64,000 nt of DNA from Reichenbachiella versicolor (GCF_003171675.1 NZ_QFZQ01000006.1:248001-312000), one strand, 5' to 3'; positions 35,335 to 44,540 are shown, counted from the stretch's first letter. Program-made: numbers and translations. The notes: generated from the sequence alone by a model not told the origin.

Positions 35335-35871
35335 CTAATTACGGTTTATTTCATAGAGTACACAAGTCTCTAATTCCTTATATTGAGAGAGTAGTGGGTG
35401 ATTAAAAAAACCCACTTTCTTCATTCCTATCTTTTTCATCACACGCTCAGACCTTTCGTTTGTAACTGGACAAATAGATTTGACGCTATCTAGTCCAATC
35501 TCATCGAATGCGTATTCAAGACATCTTTTTGCGCCTTCTGTTGCATATCCTTTTCCCCATTCTCTCTGGGATAGCCTCCACCCTATGTCGACGCATGGAG
35601 TAAAATCGGCCTCAAAGTTCTGTTCTGAAATTCCTATAAAACCTATGAATTCATTATCATCCAATTTGTCTACTGCGAAGTAGCAAAATCCATTTTTAGC
35701 GAATTGATCTTTCATTTTATCAATGAATTCATCCGTTCGTTTTTGTGTCTGAACAGCTGGAAAATACTCCATTACGATAGGATCTGCATTAATCATACCC
35801 AACTTGGGGTTATCACTTTCAATCCAATTCCTAAAGCCCAGCCTTTCTGATTTGAAAATGTAATTCTTCAT
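35335..35871 (-). CDS. GNAT-family N-acetyltransferase
   Basis: Start placed at MKNYIFKSERLGFRNW, two bases before the previous gene's stop would be passed; the longer frame runs into that gene. 178 residues. The acetyl-CoA motif reads GWRLSQREWGKGYATEGAKR, followed by NERSERVMKKIGMKKVGFF, both typical of the RimJ-like branch that acetylates protein N-termini or small amines. The substrate is unknown. It is the middle gene of the DinB-GNAT-cupin run. Confidence 0.9.
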   Translation of the reverse strand: MKNYIFKSERLGFRNWIESDNPKLGMINADPIVMEYFPAVQTQKRTDEFIDKMKDQFAKNGFCYFAVDKLDDNEFIGFIGISEQNFEADFTPCVDIGWRLSQREWGKGYATEGAKRCLEYAFDEIGLDSVKSICPVTNERSERVMKKIGMKKVGFFNHPLLSQYKELETCVLYEINRN

Positions 35872-35872
35872 T

Positions 35873-36316
35873 TTAATGCATGATTTGCTTGAGGTGGTGT
35901 ACAAGGTGGTCTACATAATCGACCATGAGGAACCTCAAATCAGAAAAAGTATCTTTTTCCAATTCAATTTGATAGTCCAATGTTTCTTCGGTTTGAATTT
36001 TCATTAAGTACATAATTCGATTATTAATTGAATTCCAAAAGTCAAGCATCTCGTTGATTTCTGCATTTTGATAATCATTGGCTATTACCAAATCATCTTG
36101 ATTGTACTTCCTGATTGGGTAAGGTTTATCTTCAAATTGAATTTCTGTAAACCTCTGAAGGTTATTAACAGCCGAGTCTATCAAGTGCCCCACTATTTCT
36201 TTTTTTGACCACTTTTCTGGAGACACTTTATCTATCAGTTCAGATTCTGAGACTTGGTTTACATAAGTAGTTCCTTCTCTTAAAGCTTCTTTTAGCCTGT
36301 TTATAGATTCTGTCAT
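35873..36316 (-). CDS. DinB-superfamily protein
   Basis: 147 residues, a four-helix bundle. DinB-family landmarks: SPEKWSKKEIVGHLIDSAVN with the first metal His, and VDYVDHLVHHLKQIM with two more His near the C terminus. Members are metal-dependent, some acting as thiol transferases; the substrate here is unknown. It is the first gene of a three-gene unit and has the best promoter match in the window, with the TGTACA array upstream of that promoter. Confidence 0.88.
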   Translation of the reverse strand: MTESINRLKEALREGTTYVNQVSESELIDKVSPEKWSKKEIVGHLIDSAVNNLQRFTEIQFEDKPYPIRKYNQDDLVIANDYQNAEINEMLDFWNSINNRIMYLMKIQTEETLDYQIELEKDTFSDLRFLMVDYVDHLVHHLKQIMH

Positions 36317-36373
36317 ATTGGAGTTGTTATAAATTCATTAGTTGTAGCTCATTAGTACAAGTAGATTTCCGAA

Positions 36374-36403
36374 CAAACTTACCCCAAAAGGTAAAAATTG
36401 CAA
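36374..36403 (-). promoter_or_regulatory. Bacteroidota-type promoter of the DinB operon
   Basis: On the minus strand, TTG at 36403-36401 is separated by 19 bp from TAAGTTTG at 36381-36374. This fits the Bacteroidota vegetative consensus TTTG-N19-TAnnTTTG. Transcription would start about 50 bp before the DinB ATG. The TGTACA motif array lies 90-250 bp upstream of it. Confidence 0.65.
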
Positions 36404-36492
36404 TTATCTGTAGCCTTGCCCTATATGGCTAGCAGTACGCTAAAGACTTTTATTAGTTGAGCTCTTAACAAGCTAAGTATAGAAAACAGCTT

Positions 36493-36628
36493 TGTACAAT
36501 CAAAAATGGTTTTGAAAATTGGTTGTACAAGCATTGATAATAAATGGGTGTACAACGGAATTTCAAAATGAAAATCCATTGTACAAGACTTGTACACCCA
36601 AAATCCATTTTGAAATTTCGGTGTACAA
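36493..36628. repeat. Motif array D: TGTACA cores bounding 31-bp units
   Basis: TGTACA starts at 36493, 36524, 36549, 36580, 36591 and 36622: steps of 31, 25, 31, 11 and 31 bp. The three 31-bp intervals are related to each other (ATTTTGAAATTT or its complement in the middle) in alternating orientation, plus, minus, plus. The second and third can pair into a long hairpin with a GACT loop. The core TTGTACAA is itself a palindrome. It lies between the DinB promoter and the sulfatase terminator. Nothing else fills this 390-bp intergenic stretch. Confidence 0.85.
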
Positions 36629-36638
36629 ATCAGGGATT

Positions 36639-36664
36639 AAAAAACCCGAGCAAGTCGGGTTTTA
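36639..36664 (-). terminator. Intrinsic terminator of the sulfatase gene
   Basis: AAAACCCGA and TCGGGTTTT form a 9-bp stem with a GCAAG-type loop, with T-runs on both strands. It follows the sulfatase stop by 45 bp on the minus strand. Confidence 0.9.
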
Positions 36665-36709
36665 CTTACATCTGTAAAGGCTAGAAAGTTGTCAGAGTTA
36701 TTTATTTGA

Positions 36710-38470
36710 TCAATGACTTTTACCTCTCTTAGAATTTTTCACGAGTTGTTTTAAAACATCATAGTCATCAGGAACAGGGATTACTCCATTCTCTTTTTGA
36801 TAGATGTGGTATGCCTTTGATAGTTCATCAACAAGTTCTGGAAAATCAGCTACTAAATTATTCATTTCCGAAGGGTCTTTAACGATATTATATAGCTCCC
36901 ATTGACCTGTCCCTTTAGTTCGTGGATTGAAAACAAGTTTATAGTCACCTTTGAACACCGCTCTACTTCCTGCTAGCTCAAATCCAATAATCTCCTCGTC
37001 AGCATGCACTGTGACTTCTTCTTTCATAGCGCTCCACATGCTTGTTCCTGTAATTGGGAAAATTTTCTTTCCTTTATATGTGCTACCACTGTTTTCTATT
37101 CCTGCGATTTCTAATAGAGTTGGTGCGATGTCTTTCACGAAAGCGAACTGATTAGTCACTTTACCTGCTTTTAGCAATTTAGGATACCAAGCGATGAACG
37201 GAACTCTCAATCCACCCTCAGTAGAGAACATCTTGTAATAACTATTAGGTGTATTGGACGCTGCTGCCCAGTTAGGCCCATAATCGGAATATGATCCTTT
37301 TTGTCCTACGGCATTATAGTCCTCTTTGTAATCTTCAAAAGATGAATATTGATACTTTTCTTTGTACCAAGATTTGAATGCTGGATTTAATGGTAGTTGA
37401 TTAGGGTCTGCACCATTGTCTGAAAGGAATATGATTAGTGTATTATTATATTCTCCTATGTCTTGGAGGTGTTGCAGCAGCCTGCCAATGTTGTAGTCCA
37501 TATTGTCTGCCATTCCAGCATAGGCTTGCATTCTTCGGGCGTTGAATAGTTTTTCCTCCTCAGATAATGATTCCCAGTCTGAAAGTTTCCATCCTGATAC
37601 GGAGGTAGCTGAATTTTCAAAGTTCAACTCGACACTCTGAGAAACTATGCCAAGCTCTTTTTGTTTTTTCAAACGTCGAGTTCTGATTTCTTCCCATCCA
37701 TTGTCATACACTCCATTGTATTTGTCAATGAAAGACTTGGGTGCTTGATGAGGATAGTGTACTGCTTGATAAGACACATAGGCGAAAAATGGTTTTTCAT
37801 CGCCCTTATTTGAGTCTATGTAGCTCATAATTTTGTCAGTATAATAGTCTGACGAAAAGTAGTTTTCTGTAGGAAGACTTACTTGCTTGTTATCTTCAAA
37901 GTAATGAACCTTGTCATTCAGAGGAAGGTATGGCTGCTCTACCCAGTTGTCCGCTCCACTCTCCATCAAAGCAAAAGATCGTTCAAAGCCTCTTGCATAA
38001 GGGATCGTTGTCTTTGACTTCCCTAGGTGCCATTTGCCTGTCATATATGTATGATAGCCTCCATCTTTTAGTCGTGTAGCTATTGAAACGACATCATTGT
38101 TTAGATAACCTTCATATCCAGGCTTTCCAAACTGATTATCTGCTTGGATTTCTACTAGATTACCTATCCCTGCCCTATGATTGTCCACACCGGTCATTAA
38201 CATGGTTCTGGTAGGTGAGCACGCAGCTCCTACATGAAAGTTAGTGAACTGAATACCTTCATTGGCTAACTGATCTATGTTTGGTGTACTTATTTCACTT
38301 CCATAAACTCCTATGTCCCCATAGCCCATATCATCTGCCAAGATGATTAGAATATTAGGCCTTTTCGATTCGTTTTGCTGACTACTTTCTTTTTCAGCCT
38401 TCTTAATAGAGGACTGACAACCTACAAGAAATGAGGCTAGTAGGAAAATTGTGATTTTGAAAATTCGCAT
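36710..38470 (-). CDS. Arylsulfatase-type lipoprotein
   Basis: 586 residues with a lipoprotein signal (LLASFLVGC, Cys 18). The sulfatase core is complete: PNILIILADDMGYGDIGVYG (metal ligands), and the formylglycine site C-S-P-T-R (Cys 84) in GAACSPTRTMLMTG, with TGKWHLGKS. This Cys-type sulfatase needs an anaerobic or FGE-type maturase encoded elsewhere. Size and motifs fit the S1 family acting on aryl or polysaccharide sulfates. The nearest neighbours are a PhoD-like phosphatase and S41 peptidases; no polysaccharide-utilisation genes are in view, so the substrate is open. Confidence 0.93.
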   Translation of the reverse strand: MRIFKITIFLLASFLVGCQSSIKKAEKESSQQNESKRPNILIILADDMGYGDIGVYGSEISTPNIDQLANEGIQFTNFHVGAACSPTRTMLMTGVDNHRAGIGNLVEIQADNQFGKPGYEGYLNNDVVSIATRLKDGGYHTYMTGKWHLGKSKTTIPYARGFERSFALMESGADNWVEQPYLPLNDKVHYFEDNKQVSLPTENYFSSDYYTDKIMSYIDSNKGDEKPFFAYVSYQAVHYPHQAPKSFIDKYNGVYDNGWEEIRTRRLKKQKELGIVSQSVELNFENSATSVSGWKLSDWESLSEEEKLFNARRMQAYAGMADNMDYNIGRLLQHLQDIGEYNNTLIIFLSDNGADPNQLPLNPAFKSWYKEKYQYSSFEDYKEDYNAVGQKGSYSDYGPNWAAASNTPNSYYKMFSTEGGLRVPFIAWYPKLLKAGKVTNQFAFVKDIAPTLLEIAGIENSGSTYKGKKIFPITGTSMWSAMKEEVTVHADEEIIGFELAGSRAVFKGDYKLVFNPRTKGTGQWELYNIVKDPSEMNNLVADFPELVDELSKAYHIYQKENGVIPVPDDYDVLKQLVKNSKRGKSH

Positions 38471-38725
38471 AGAATTGACTTTTGATTTTTAAGATATCTT
38501 TTCAGTAGTAGTAACAAATCGTACGGTGCTTTTTCATAAACACCGACGCTTTGGTACGAGTCAAAAAACTGATAGTTTCAATTGATAACACATAATTCGA
38601 TGATTCATTTAGAAACGAACAACCTTTAACAAATTATCTACCTGATAAACAGGTATTAACTCTCTTAACATGATTTTGATCAGAATAAGATATTTCTCAA
38701 CCTTGCTTACTTAAGATAATAGTGA

Positions 38726-40147
38726 TTAATCAAGTCTTCTTACGATCGATTCTTTGTTCACCTCATTACCTTCTACATCGTAATGAATGAATTCAGCTAC
38801 CGTTTTAGTCTTTGATTTACTAGATACCTTCACTGCCAAAAAACCACCCTTGACTCTTAAAAACTTATGTTCTGGTTTAAGGTCATTTTGATTCCAACCT
38901 TGAGCATGATAGTCACTTACTGGGCCTGCACTGAACTCCATCAAACCTGATGCTCGATCTTGAGATACGTACTGCCAATGTCTATCTCCATTTACAACCA
39001 AAACATCCTGATCGGCCAAATATTTTCGCAACCACTCTCCTTCGGTTTGGAAAGAATCATTGGAGTGATTGTCAATTTTACCTTTTTTGCGATCTGGACC
39101 TACAATGGGTGTAGCCGATACTAGAATCTTGAAGGTGGCATCTGATGATTCTACGGTTTCTTTGAACCACTGAATTTGTTCCTTTCCCCAAATAGTCTTG
39201 TTGGCTCCATCTGCTGCGTGATTATCGCTTCTGTATTCTCTATTTTCTACCAACCATATTTGAAGATCCTTTCCCCATCGCTTTGTACGATATGGTTTGT
39301 CTACGATGGGAACTTGTTCTCTCCATATGGCCAAGCCATCTTCATAGGTCAATTGTCCAAATGGAGTTGAATAAGGTGTAGCATCGTCCTTTAATAAATC
39401 ATGGTCATCTTTTTGAAGATACGTAGGTACCTGACTGTAAAAATCTCTTAATGATGGCCAGGAATTCATAGCATGCCACTTGTGTCTAGCCTTCTCTACA
39501 GTGTTAGCCATTGGCCCAGGTTTGTCATAGTAGACATAATCTCCCGTCTGACAGTGAAAGGCTGGGTCTAACTCTAACATACTATCATACATTTTAAAAC
39601 CTCTGAGACTGTCATCATGAGACCAGTAATATTGACAAGTAGAAACTGTGAACAGAATCGACTCTTCTTCATCTTCATTCGGAGCAGTTTTAAAACTTCC
39701 TTTTATTTCTGTAATTGGAGCTTCTCTTGTTTTTCTACCATAGATCGTGATTTGGTAATTTGTATTCGGCTTGAGTCCAGTTATTTTTTTCTTGATGGTA
39801 AAGTCCCGATAGGCTGAGACATATTCCCAATCTGTACTAATAGTGTCTTCAGAAACAAGAGTAATTTTTACTTGACCGGCTGAGCCTTGAACTGCACCAT
39901 CCATTTTCTCCACAGGCATGCTATTGTCAAAACGAATCGGGTGCCTGAACTTAATGTCTTTACGTTGGTGCCATGTAGGAATTGATTTAGGAGATTTATT
40001 GAGGCGAGTATGTATCACTACTGAAGAGGAGGTGACTTCTCCCATCTTAAAGCCAGTAGTGAAATAGACCTGACCATTCTTTTGAGCATAGATGCTTTGC
40101 AAAAAAATGAATGATATAAATAGGCTTAATGAATGTCTTGTCTTCAT
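38726..40147 (-). CDS. PhoD-like alkaline phosphatase family protein
   Basis: Start placed at MKTRHSLSLFISFIFLQSIY, giving a signal peptide ending YAQ; an earlier ATG adds six residues. About 473 residues. An N-terminal fibronectin-like domain (TGFKMGEVTSSSVVIHTRLN, then ITGLKPNTNYQITIYGR) precedes the phosphoesterase domain: VSTCQYYWSHDDSL, HCQTGDYVYYDKPGP, QKDDHDLLKDDATPYS and VVNGDRHWQYVSQD. These match the metal and substrate blocks of PhoD-like enzymes, which cleave phosphodiesters or monoesters outside the cell. It is separated from the sulfatase by about 255 bp that show no feature. Confidence 0.85.
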   Translation of the reverse strand: MKTRHSLSLFISFIFLQSIYAQKNGQVYFTTGFKMGEVTSSSVVIHTRLNKSPKSIPTWHQRKDIKFRHPIRFDNSMPVEKMDGAVQGSAGQVKITLVSEDTISTDWEYVSAYRDFTIKKKITGLKPNTNYQITIYGRKTREAPITEIKGSFKTAPNEDEEESILFTVSTCQYYWSHDDSLRGFKMYDSMLELDPAFHCQTGDYVYYDKPGPMANTVEKARHKWHAMNSWPSLRDFYSQVPTYLQKDDHDLLKDDATPYSTPFGQLTYEDGLAIWREQVPIVDKPYRTKRWGKDLQIWLVENREYRSDNHAADGANKTIWGKEQIQWFKETVESSDATFKILVSATPIVGPDRKKGKIDNHSNDSFQTEGEWLRKYLADQDVLVVNGDRHWQYVSQDRASGLMEFSAGPVSDYHAQGWNQNDLKPEHKFLRVKGGFLAVKVSSKSKTKTVAEFIHYDVEGNEVNKESIVRRLD

Positions 40148-40205
40148 AGATATATTCTTTGGCACTAATTTTCTAATTTCTATTTATGAAAAATAGCTAA
40201 GCTTT

Positions 40206-41645
40206 TTATTTGCTATCAATTTGCTTCAAGACATAGTTCAACTGAGTATCTCTCCCTCGAATCAAGTCTTCTACAGTAAGGTATACTTCGTGATCTGGAA
40301 TGATTCCCTGACCTCTTTTGATCGTTCTATCTTTTACAAATCGGGCAATTTTCACGAAAGATATCAATATTTTGATCTGAGAGTTGGGCAAGGTGTATAT
40401 CATAGGATATCCTCCTGTTTGGGTGTAATACCCTCCGCCTGTTTCTTCCCCGATCAGTGAAATCCCTTCATTCTTGCAGAACAATGCAAAGCTAGAGCCT
40501 GCTGAGAATGTTTTCCCGCCAATCAAAACATATACCTTACCTTCAAATTTCTTTTTGTTTGGTATCATGAAGGGTTCGTTTTCATCCTGATCAAGTATCC
40601 ATTTACCTTGCTGTCTTTTTGCATCCTTATAATATTTATTGAAAAAGCTCTCATAGGTAAATCCATTGACCAAGTTTTGGCTGTAAGGTTCCTCTGGCAA
40701 AGAAGCAGTAATAACCTCAGAAGATAGTCGTTGCCTGAATGGTTGACTAGCGATGTAGGAGAAAGAATTGATGGCATTCAAAGGGTATCCACCTTCGTTT
40801 TGCCTGATATCAATGATCAGATGATCACTTTTCCTTTGCTTGATCTCTTTAAAAATGTCTTTTAAGGCTTCTTGAAACTTTTCTCCATCCAAACTGAAGG
40901 TATTCATTGTCAAAACAGTAGTATTCAATGAATCTATGAAGTATAAAAATGGCTCTTGCTTGCCCAGTGTTTTCTTACCGAAAAATGAATTTCTATTACT
41001 ATAACGCTTGCCTATGCTTTCAAAAGTTTGGCTTTCGACACTCCTAACTGTTTCTTGATTAGAAGGGGTTTTATACTTCACCTTGTATCGAGATTTTTCC
41101 CCGAATTCATAGAAATGTAGAATACCAAACTCTCTTTCTACTTGCCTTTCTTTTTTGGATGTATTGAACCCATCTGAGGGGGCATATTTCATAAATTTCT
41201 TTATGAGTTCAAACCCATCTACTCCATCGATAGATACTATTTCTGAACCTAATGGAATTCCAAAATCTTCTGTATCTGTATACAGTTTGTCATTTATTAT
41301 TTTCAACAACAAAGGGAAAAGTTTGGGAATAGAAGTCAGTTGGGGACGCATGATGATCAAGTGTCCATCTCTGGCATAGTCGGTTAGTTCAGTAATTGAT
41401 TTGTACAAGTCATTGTCGCTATGTATGGTCTTTATTTGGTTCTGTTCGAAATTTGTAAACAGACTGTCCCACTCATTTTGAGAAGTATATTCATACAAAC
41501 TAGGATATCCCTTTGTCAGAATGTTTTTTAGAATTTGATAGTCTTCAGTGACCTGTTCTTTAGTTAAAGAGTTTTGACCAAAGACTATATATGGAAATAG
41601 TAGTGCTAGGAGTAAGGAATAAAATCGAAGTGTCATTTGAATCAT
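40206..41645 (-). CDS. S41-family (C-terminal processing) peptidase
   Basis: 479 residues, secreted (signal ending VFGQ). The S41 domain is in the second half: DHLIIDIRQNEGGYPLNAIN and the catalytic Ser region YVLIGGKTFSAGSSFALFCK, then GLIPDHEV-type end (GQGIIPDHEVYLT). A short PDZ-like segment (LGSEIVSIDGVDGFELI) precedes it. The start overlaps the stop of the larger S41 gene by 1 bp, so the two are coupled. It may be a signal-peptide-released or tail-processing protease; substrate unknown. ATG 3 codons later is also possible. Confidence 0.9.
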   Translation of the reverse strand: MIQMTLRFYSLLLALLFPYIVFGQNSLTKEQVTEDYQILKNILTKGYPSLYEYTSQNEWDSLFTNFEQNQIKTIHSDNDLYKSITELTDYARDGHLIIMRPQLTSIPKLFPLLLKIINDKLYTDTEDFGIPLGSEIVSIDGVDGFELIKKFMKYAPSDGFNTSKKERQVEREFGILHFYEFGEKSRYKVKYKTPSNQETVRSVESQTFESIGKRYSNRNSFFGKKTLGKQEPFLYFIDSLNTTVLTMNTFSLDGEKFQEALKDIFKEIKQRKSDHLIIDIRQNEGGYPLNAINSFSYIASQPFRQRLSSEVITASLPEEPYSQNLVNGFTYESFFNKYYKDAKRQQGKWILDQDENEPFMIPNKKKFEGKVYVLIGGKTFSAGSSFALFCKNEGISLIGEETGGGYYTQTGGYPMIYTLPNSQIKILISFVKIARFVKDRTIKRGQGIIPDHEVYLTVEDLIRGRDTQLNYVLKQIDSK

Positions 41646-43504
41646 TATTTATCTACATAATGATTGATTAGGTCTACTAGTTCGTTCAACTGAGAATCTT
41701 CTTTCCACAAGACTTGTGACAGTTTCGGTTTAAGTTCTATGTCTGGTTCTGTACCAAATCCGTCGAGGATATTGCCATCTTTCTGAAATGAAACCATGGT
41801 GCTGATTTTTACCTTGATCCGTGAGTTGGACAAATAGAAACTCTTACTATTTCCACTAGACCCATCAGTAGATACACCTACTAGAGTGACATTAGGAAGT
41901 CCTTTGAAAACTGTCGCCAACACGGATGATGCGCTAAAACAACGTTCGTTGACCAATATATAAACAGGTTTATCGTAATAATACCCATCTTCTTTTCTTA
42001 GTTTATTTCCATTGAGAACGAAGAAGTGTGGGGCACTAAATTTCAAAGAATCTAAGTCATAGATTGGTTTAAATTGACTTAAAAAAACATCAATTTGACT
42101 CTGTTCTTGTTCATCAAATTCTTCTTTTGGAAACAACCTACGGTAATCAAGGGCTCCCTTATATTCTTTTGATAAAAGAAGGGAACCTCTTTGTTGAGCT
42201 ACATTCACTACATGAATAGAATCTGGAGAAACTATGTACTTAGCCAATTCAATAATGAGTTCTCGATTGCCTCCAGTGTTACTCCTGATATCTATAATAA
42301 GCGCTTTGCTATCTTTTGAAGTTTTCATAAATTCATTAAACTCTTCAAAAAATATAGGCGCTTGTTCTCTATTGCCCATAGATGGAAATCGAGCATATGC
42401 GATGTTGTCCCCTTCCATTCTGAAGAGATGACGGCAAAGGGTTTTATCATTCAGGGCTTCGTATTTCTGTCCATAAAATCGAGCAAATTTTTCTTCCCAC
42501 GGAATGGCTCTATTTCTTATTCCCCCCATAGATATATTGACAACTGTATCCTTGACCTGATTTCCAAAGGTAAAACTCACTTCATTGGTAAGCTGCTTTT
42601 TAAGTATCTCATAATTTTGTTCTATGTAGTGCAATTGCTTGACACCGCGAGTAAAAAATGCAGCAGCTGGTGCCTTAGCTTCTTCAAGAGAAATTTGTTG
42701 TATAAAAGTTCTAATTGGTATTCCATCAATAGCTGTTAAAAAAGGGTACTTAGGAAATAATGGGACGTGAACTGAGTCTTCTTCTATGTAATCAAGTGCT
42801 AGCACTTTCCCATCAAACGGCGCTACACTAAAAGGCAAAAAACGTTTATTGGGCAATCCAAAATTCCAAACATAAGAATGTCTATCTCCTATTTGTCCAA
42901 CTACCTTCATTAAGAATAAACCGAAATCCATATTCAGGATGCTGTCACCCAAATTTGATTTGAACTGCTGTACTTCTTGGAGGACATTATATCCATTCAG
43001 CCCACTGTAAGAGGAGTACTTGTTTACTATAGTCTCGAATTCTTCTAGGTCTTCTAAAGTCTGCGCTCTACTCAAGTATCCTATGATAGGCTTCCTGAAT
43101 TCTTTATTTAAACTATCTCTATAGTCTTTTATTCTGGATCTATTATCTCTGGTAAAAGTTCCAAAATGAACTGTCGATTTACCATTTGTCTTGAGTAACA
43201 GCTCAGCATCATCTACTATTGGTATTCCCATTGAAAGCAATACTTCTAGGAGGTCTTCCGAAAACCTTTTTTGCCATCTTGATGAGTAAGCCTTTTTACA
43301 ATATGCTATGATTTCATCTTTCGATACTCCTTCTATTTCCTCGAATTCATACCAAGAGTTTTGAAATCTGACCAACGGGGTTTCATTTCTCCATTGTACC
43401 CCTGTGAATATTGATCTCTTTACTGAAGGATTTCTCTGTTGACCATATAGGCTAGTATACAGTTGTAGAAAGATTATTAGTATAATCGGGAATTTGCTTA
43501 TCAT
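41645..43504 (-). CDS. S41-family peptidase, larger paralog
   Basis: 619 residues, secreted (signal ending SLYGQ). The N-terminal 130 residues are unique, then a PDZ-like part (YPFLTAIDGIPIRTFIQQIS). The S41 catalytic region comes last: KALIIDIRSNTGGNRELIIE and VYILVNERCFSASSVLATVF, with the usual GTEPDIELKP end. It is only distantly similar to the smaller S41 gene that follows it by a 1-bp overlap. No promoter match was found in front; the region upstream of its start holds motif arrays B and C and no gene until the tRNA. Confidence 0.9.
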   Translation of the reverse strand: MISKFPIILIIFLQLYTSLYGQQRNPSVKRSIFTGVQWRNETPLVRFQNSWYEFEEIEGVSKDEIIAYCKKAYSSRWQKRFSEDLLEVLLSMGIPIVDDAELLLKTNGKSTVHFGTFTRDNRSRIKDYRDSLNKEFRKPIIGYLSRAQTLEDLEEFETIVNKYSSYSGLNGYNVLQEVQQFKSNLGDSILNMDFGLFLMKVVGQIGDRHSYVWNFGLPNKRFLPFSVAPFDGKVLALDYIEEDSVHVPLFPKYPFLTAIDGIPIRTFIQQISLEEAKAPAAAFFTRGVKQLHYIEQNYEILKKQLTNEVSFTFGNQVKDTVVNISMGGIRNRAIPWEEKFARFYGQKYEALNDKTLCRHLFRMEGDNIAYARFPSMGNREQAPIFFEEFNEFMKTSKDSKALIIDIRSNTGGNRELIIELAKYIVSPDSIHVVNVAQQRGSLLLSKEYKGALDYRRLFPKEEFDEQEQSQIDVFLSQFKPIYDLDSLKFSAPHFFVLNGNKLRKEDGYYYDKPVYILVNERCFSASSVLATVFKGLPNVTLVGVSTDGSSGNSKSFYLSNSRIKVKISTMVSFQKDGNILDGFGTEPDIELKPKLSQVLWKEDSQLNELVDLINHYVDK

Positions 43505-43741
43505 ATTTTAAAAATAATGAAGCCTCCAATCCTAACTCTTAGGGAATTAAACCTAATAGGATATCGCCCTGCGATTAGACCTAACATTTCCCCTTATGAA
43601 GCACCTACTGCTTACTAAGACTTGCTTTCAACTTTTATCAGGATGCCTCTCAGCCTCTGCTATTGTCTGTGTGTCTTGTGCTTATCTCGACTTATGGTCG
43701 ATACTAGCCGACAGTAGTACTAATAGTGTCGACTTCTAAAA

Positions 43742-44050
43742 ATATGCGTAGTCAAGATTTACAAATAAATATGCGTGGTTAGGTTTTTTGAAAAAATATG
43801 CGTGGTTGACTTTTCAAAAAAATTATGCGTAAGTGTGTTTGAAAAAAATATGCGTGGTTAAGACAGGGTACGCATATATGCGAGGTGTTTAGGGTACGCA
43901 TATATGCGAGGTCAATATGGGTCGCATAATTTTAAAAGGTCAAATTTATTTTATGCGTGCTATAAAGGGGTCGCATATATGCGAGGTAGGTAGGGGTCGC
44001 ATATTTTTTTCGCCTGAAAAAAGATATACGTGGTTGATCTCTGAAAAAAT
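43742..44050 (+). repeat. Motif array B: second locus of the AATATGCGT family
   Basis: Cores start at 43742, 43769, 43796, 43823 (TTATGCGT) and 43848: steps of 27, 27, 27 and 25 bp, the same period as array A. Tails GTCAAGATTTACAAAT and GGTTAGGTTTTTTG are recognisably the same unit. The array then switches to a palindromic form, GGGTACGCATATATGCGAGG, at about 43867 and 43892 with GGGTCGCATATATGCGAGGT near 43969, ending with decayed units up to about 44050. The order, tandem units then palindromes, is that of array A 32 kb away. An inverted repeat GTCGATACTA...TAGTGTCGAC lies just before it. Confidence 0.95.
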
Positions 44051-44377
44051 ATGTCTAGTCAGGAGTTCAGTTTAATCATTAAATAAGTTTACAGAATGAA
44101 CTCCTCGGCCTAAGACAAGGTATCCTTGGAAACTCACTTAAGCTCTTTCCCGCTGGTGTGAGATAAACAGCCTTACGTATTCATTGTTTTGAGAATTTCT
44201 CCCTACAATTCTCTTTCCATTCTTTGATGGCTAAAAAGTTTTGCCCTTTCTCTCGCACGCATAGAAAATTGTATTCCTTCCTAATCCTATGCGTCAGAAC
44301 TCTATAATTAACTGAAATGAAGGGTTAAAAAAGAATCATCACCTTTCCAGGACGCCTCAAACTATCTCCATGTCTGG

Positions 44378-44540
44378 CATGAAGGGTGTTGTACTCGACA
44401 TGGAGGGGTCAAAGTGTAACATGGAGGGTAGCCTTACGAACATGGAAGGCTCATATACCTACATGGAGGGTGTCGTACTCAACATGGAGCTTACTTATGG
44501 TAACATGGAGGGTTAAACATTTGCATGGAGCTTAATATAG
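44378..44540 (+). repeat. Motif array C: 21-bp units with CATGGAGGG core
   Basis: CATG starts at 44378, 44399, 44420, 44441, 44462, 44483, 44504 and 44524: seven steps, six of exactly 21 bp and the last of 20. The first half of each unit is CATGGAGGGT (one CATGAAGGGT, two CATGGAGCTT, one CATGGAAGGC). The second half (11 bp) differs in every unit, often ending AA. At 21 bp the cores lie on one face of the helix. The array lies between array B and the tRNA-Arg gene in a stretch of about 1.2 kb that holds no protein gene. Confidence 0.95.

Noticed and set aside
36493-36664. Array D as an integron attC site
   Set aside because: The TGTACA units lack the R-box core sites and there is no integrase or cassette structure around it.
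11352-44540. Arrays A, B, C and D as CRISPR arrays
   Set aside because: Units are too short, the conserved part is only 6-10 bp with direct abutment rather than 25-40-bp repeats with 30-40-bp spacers, and no cas gene is present.
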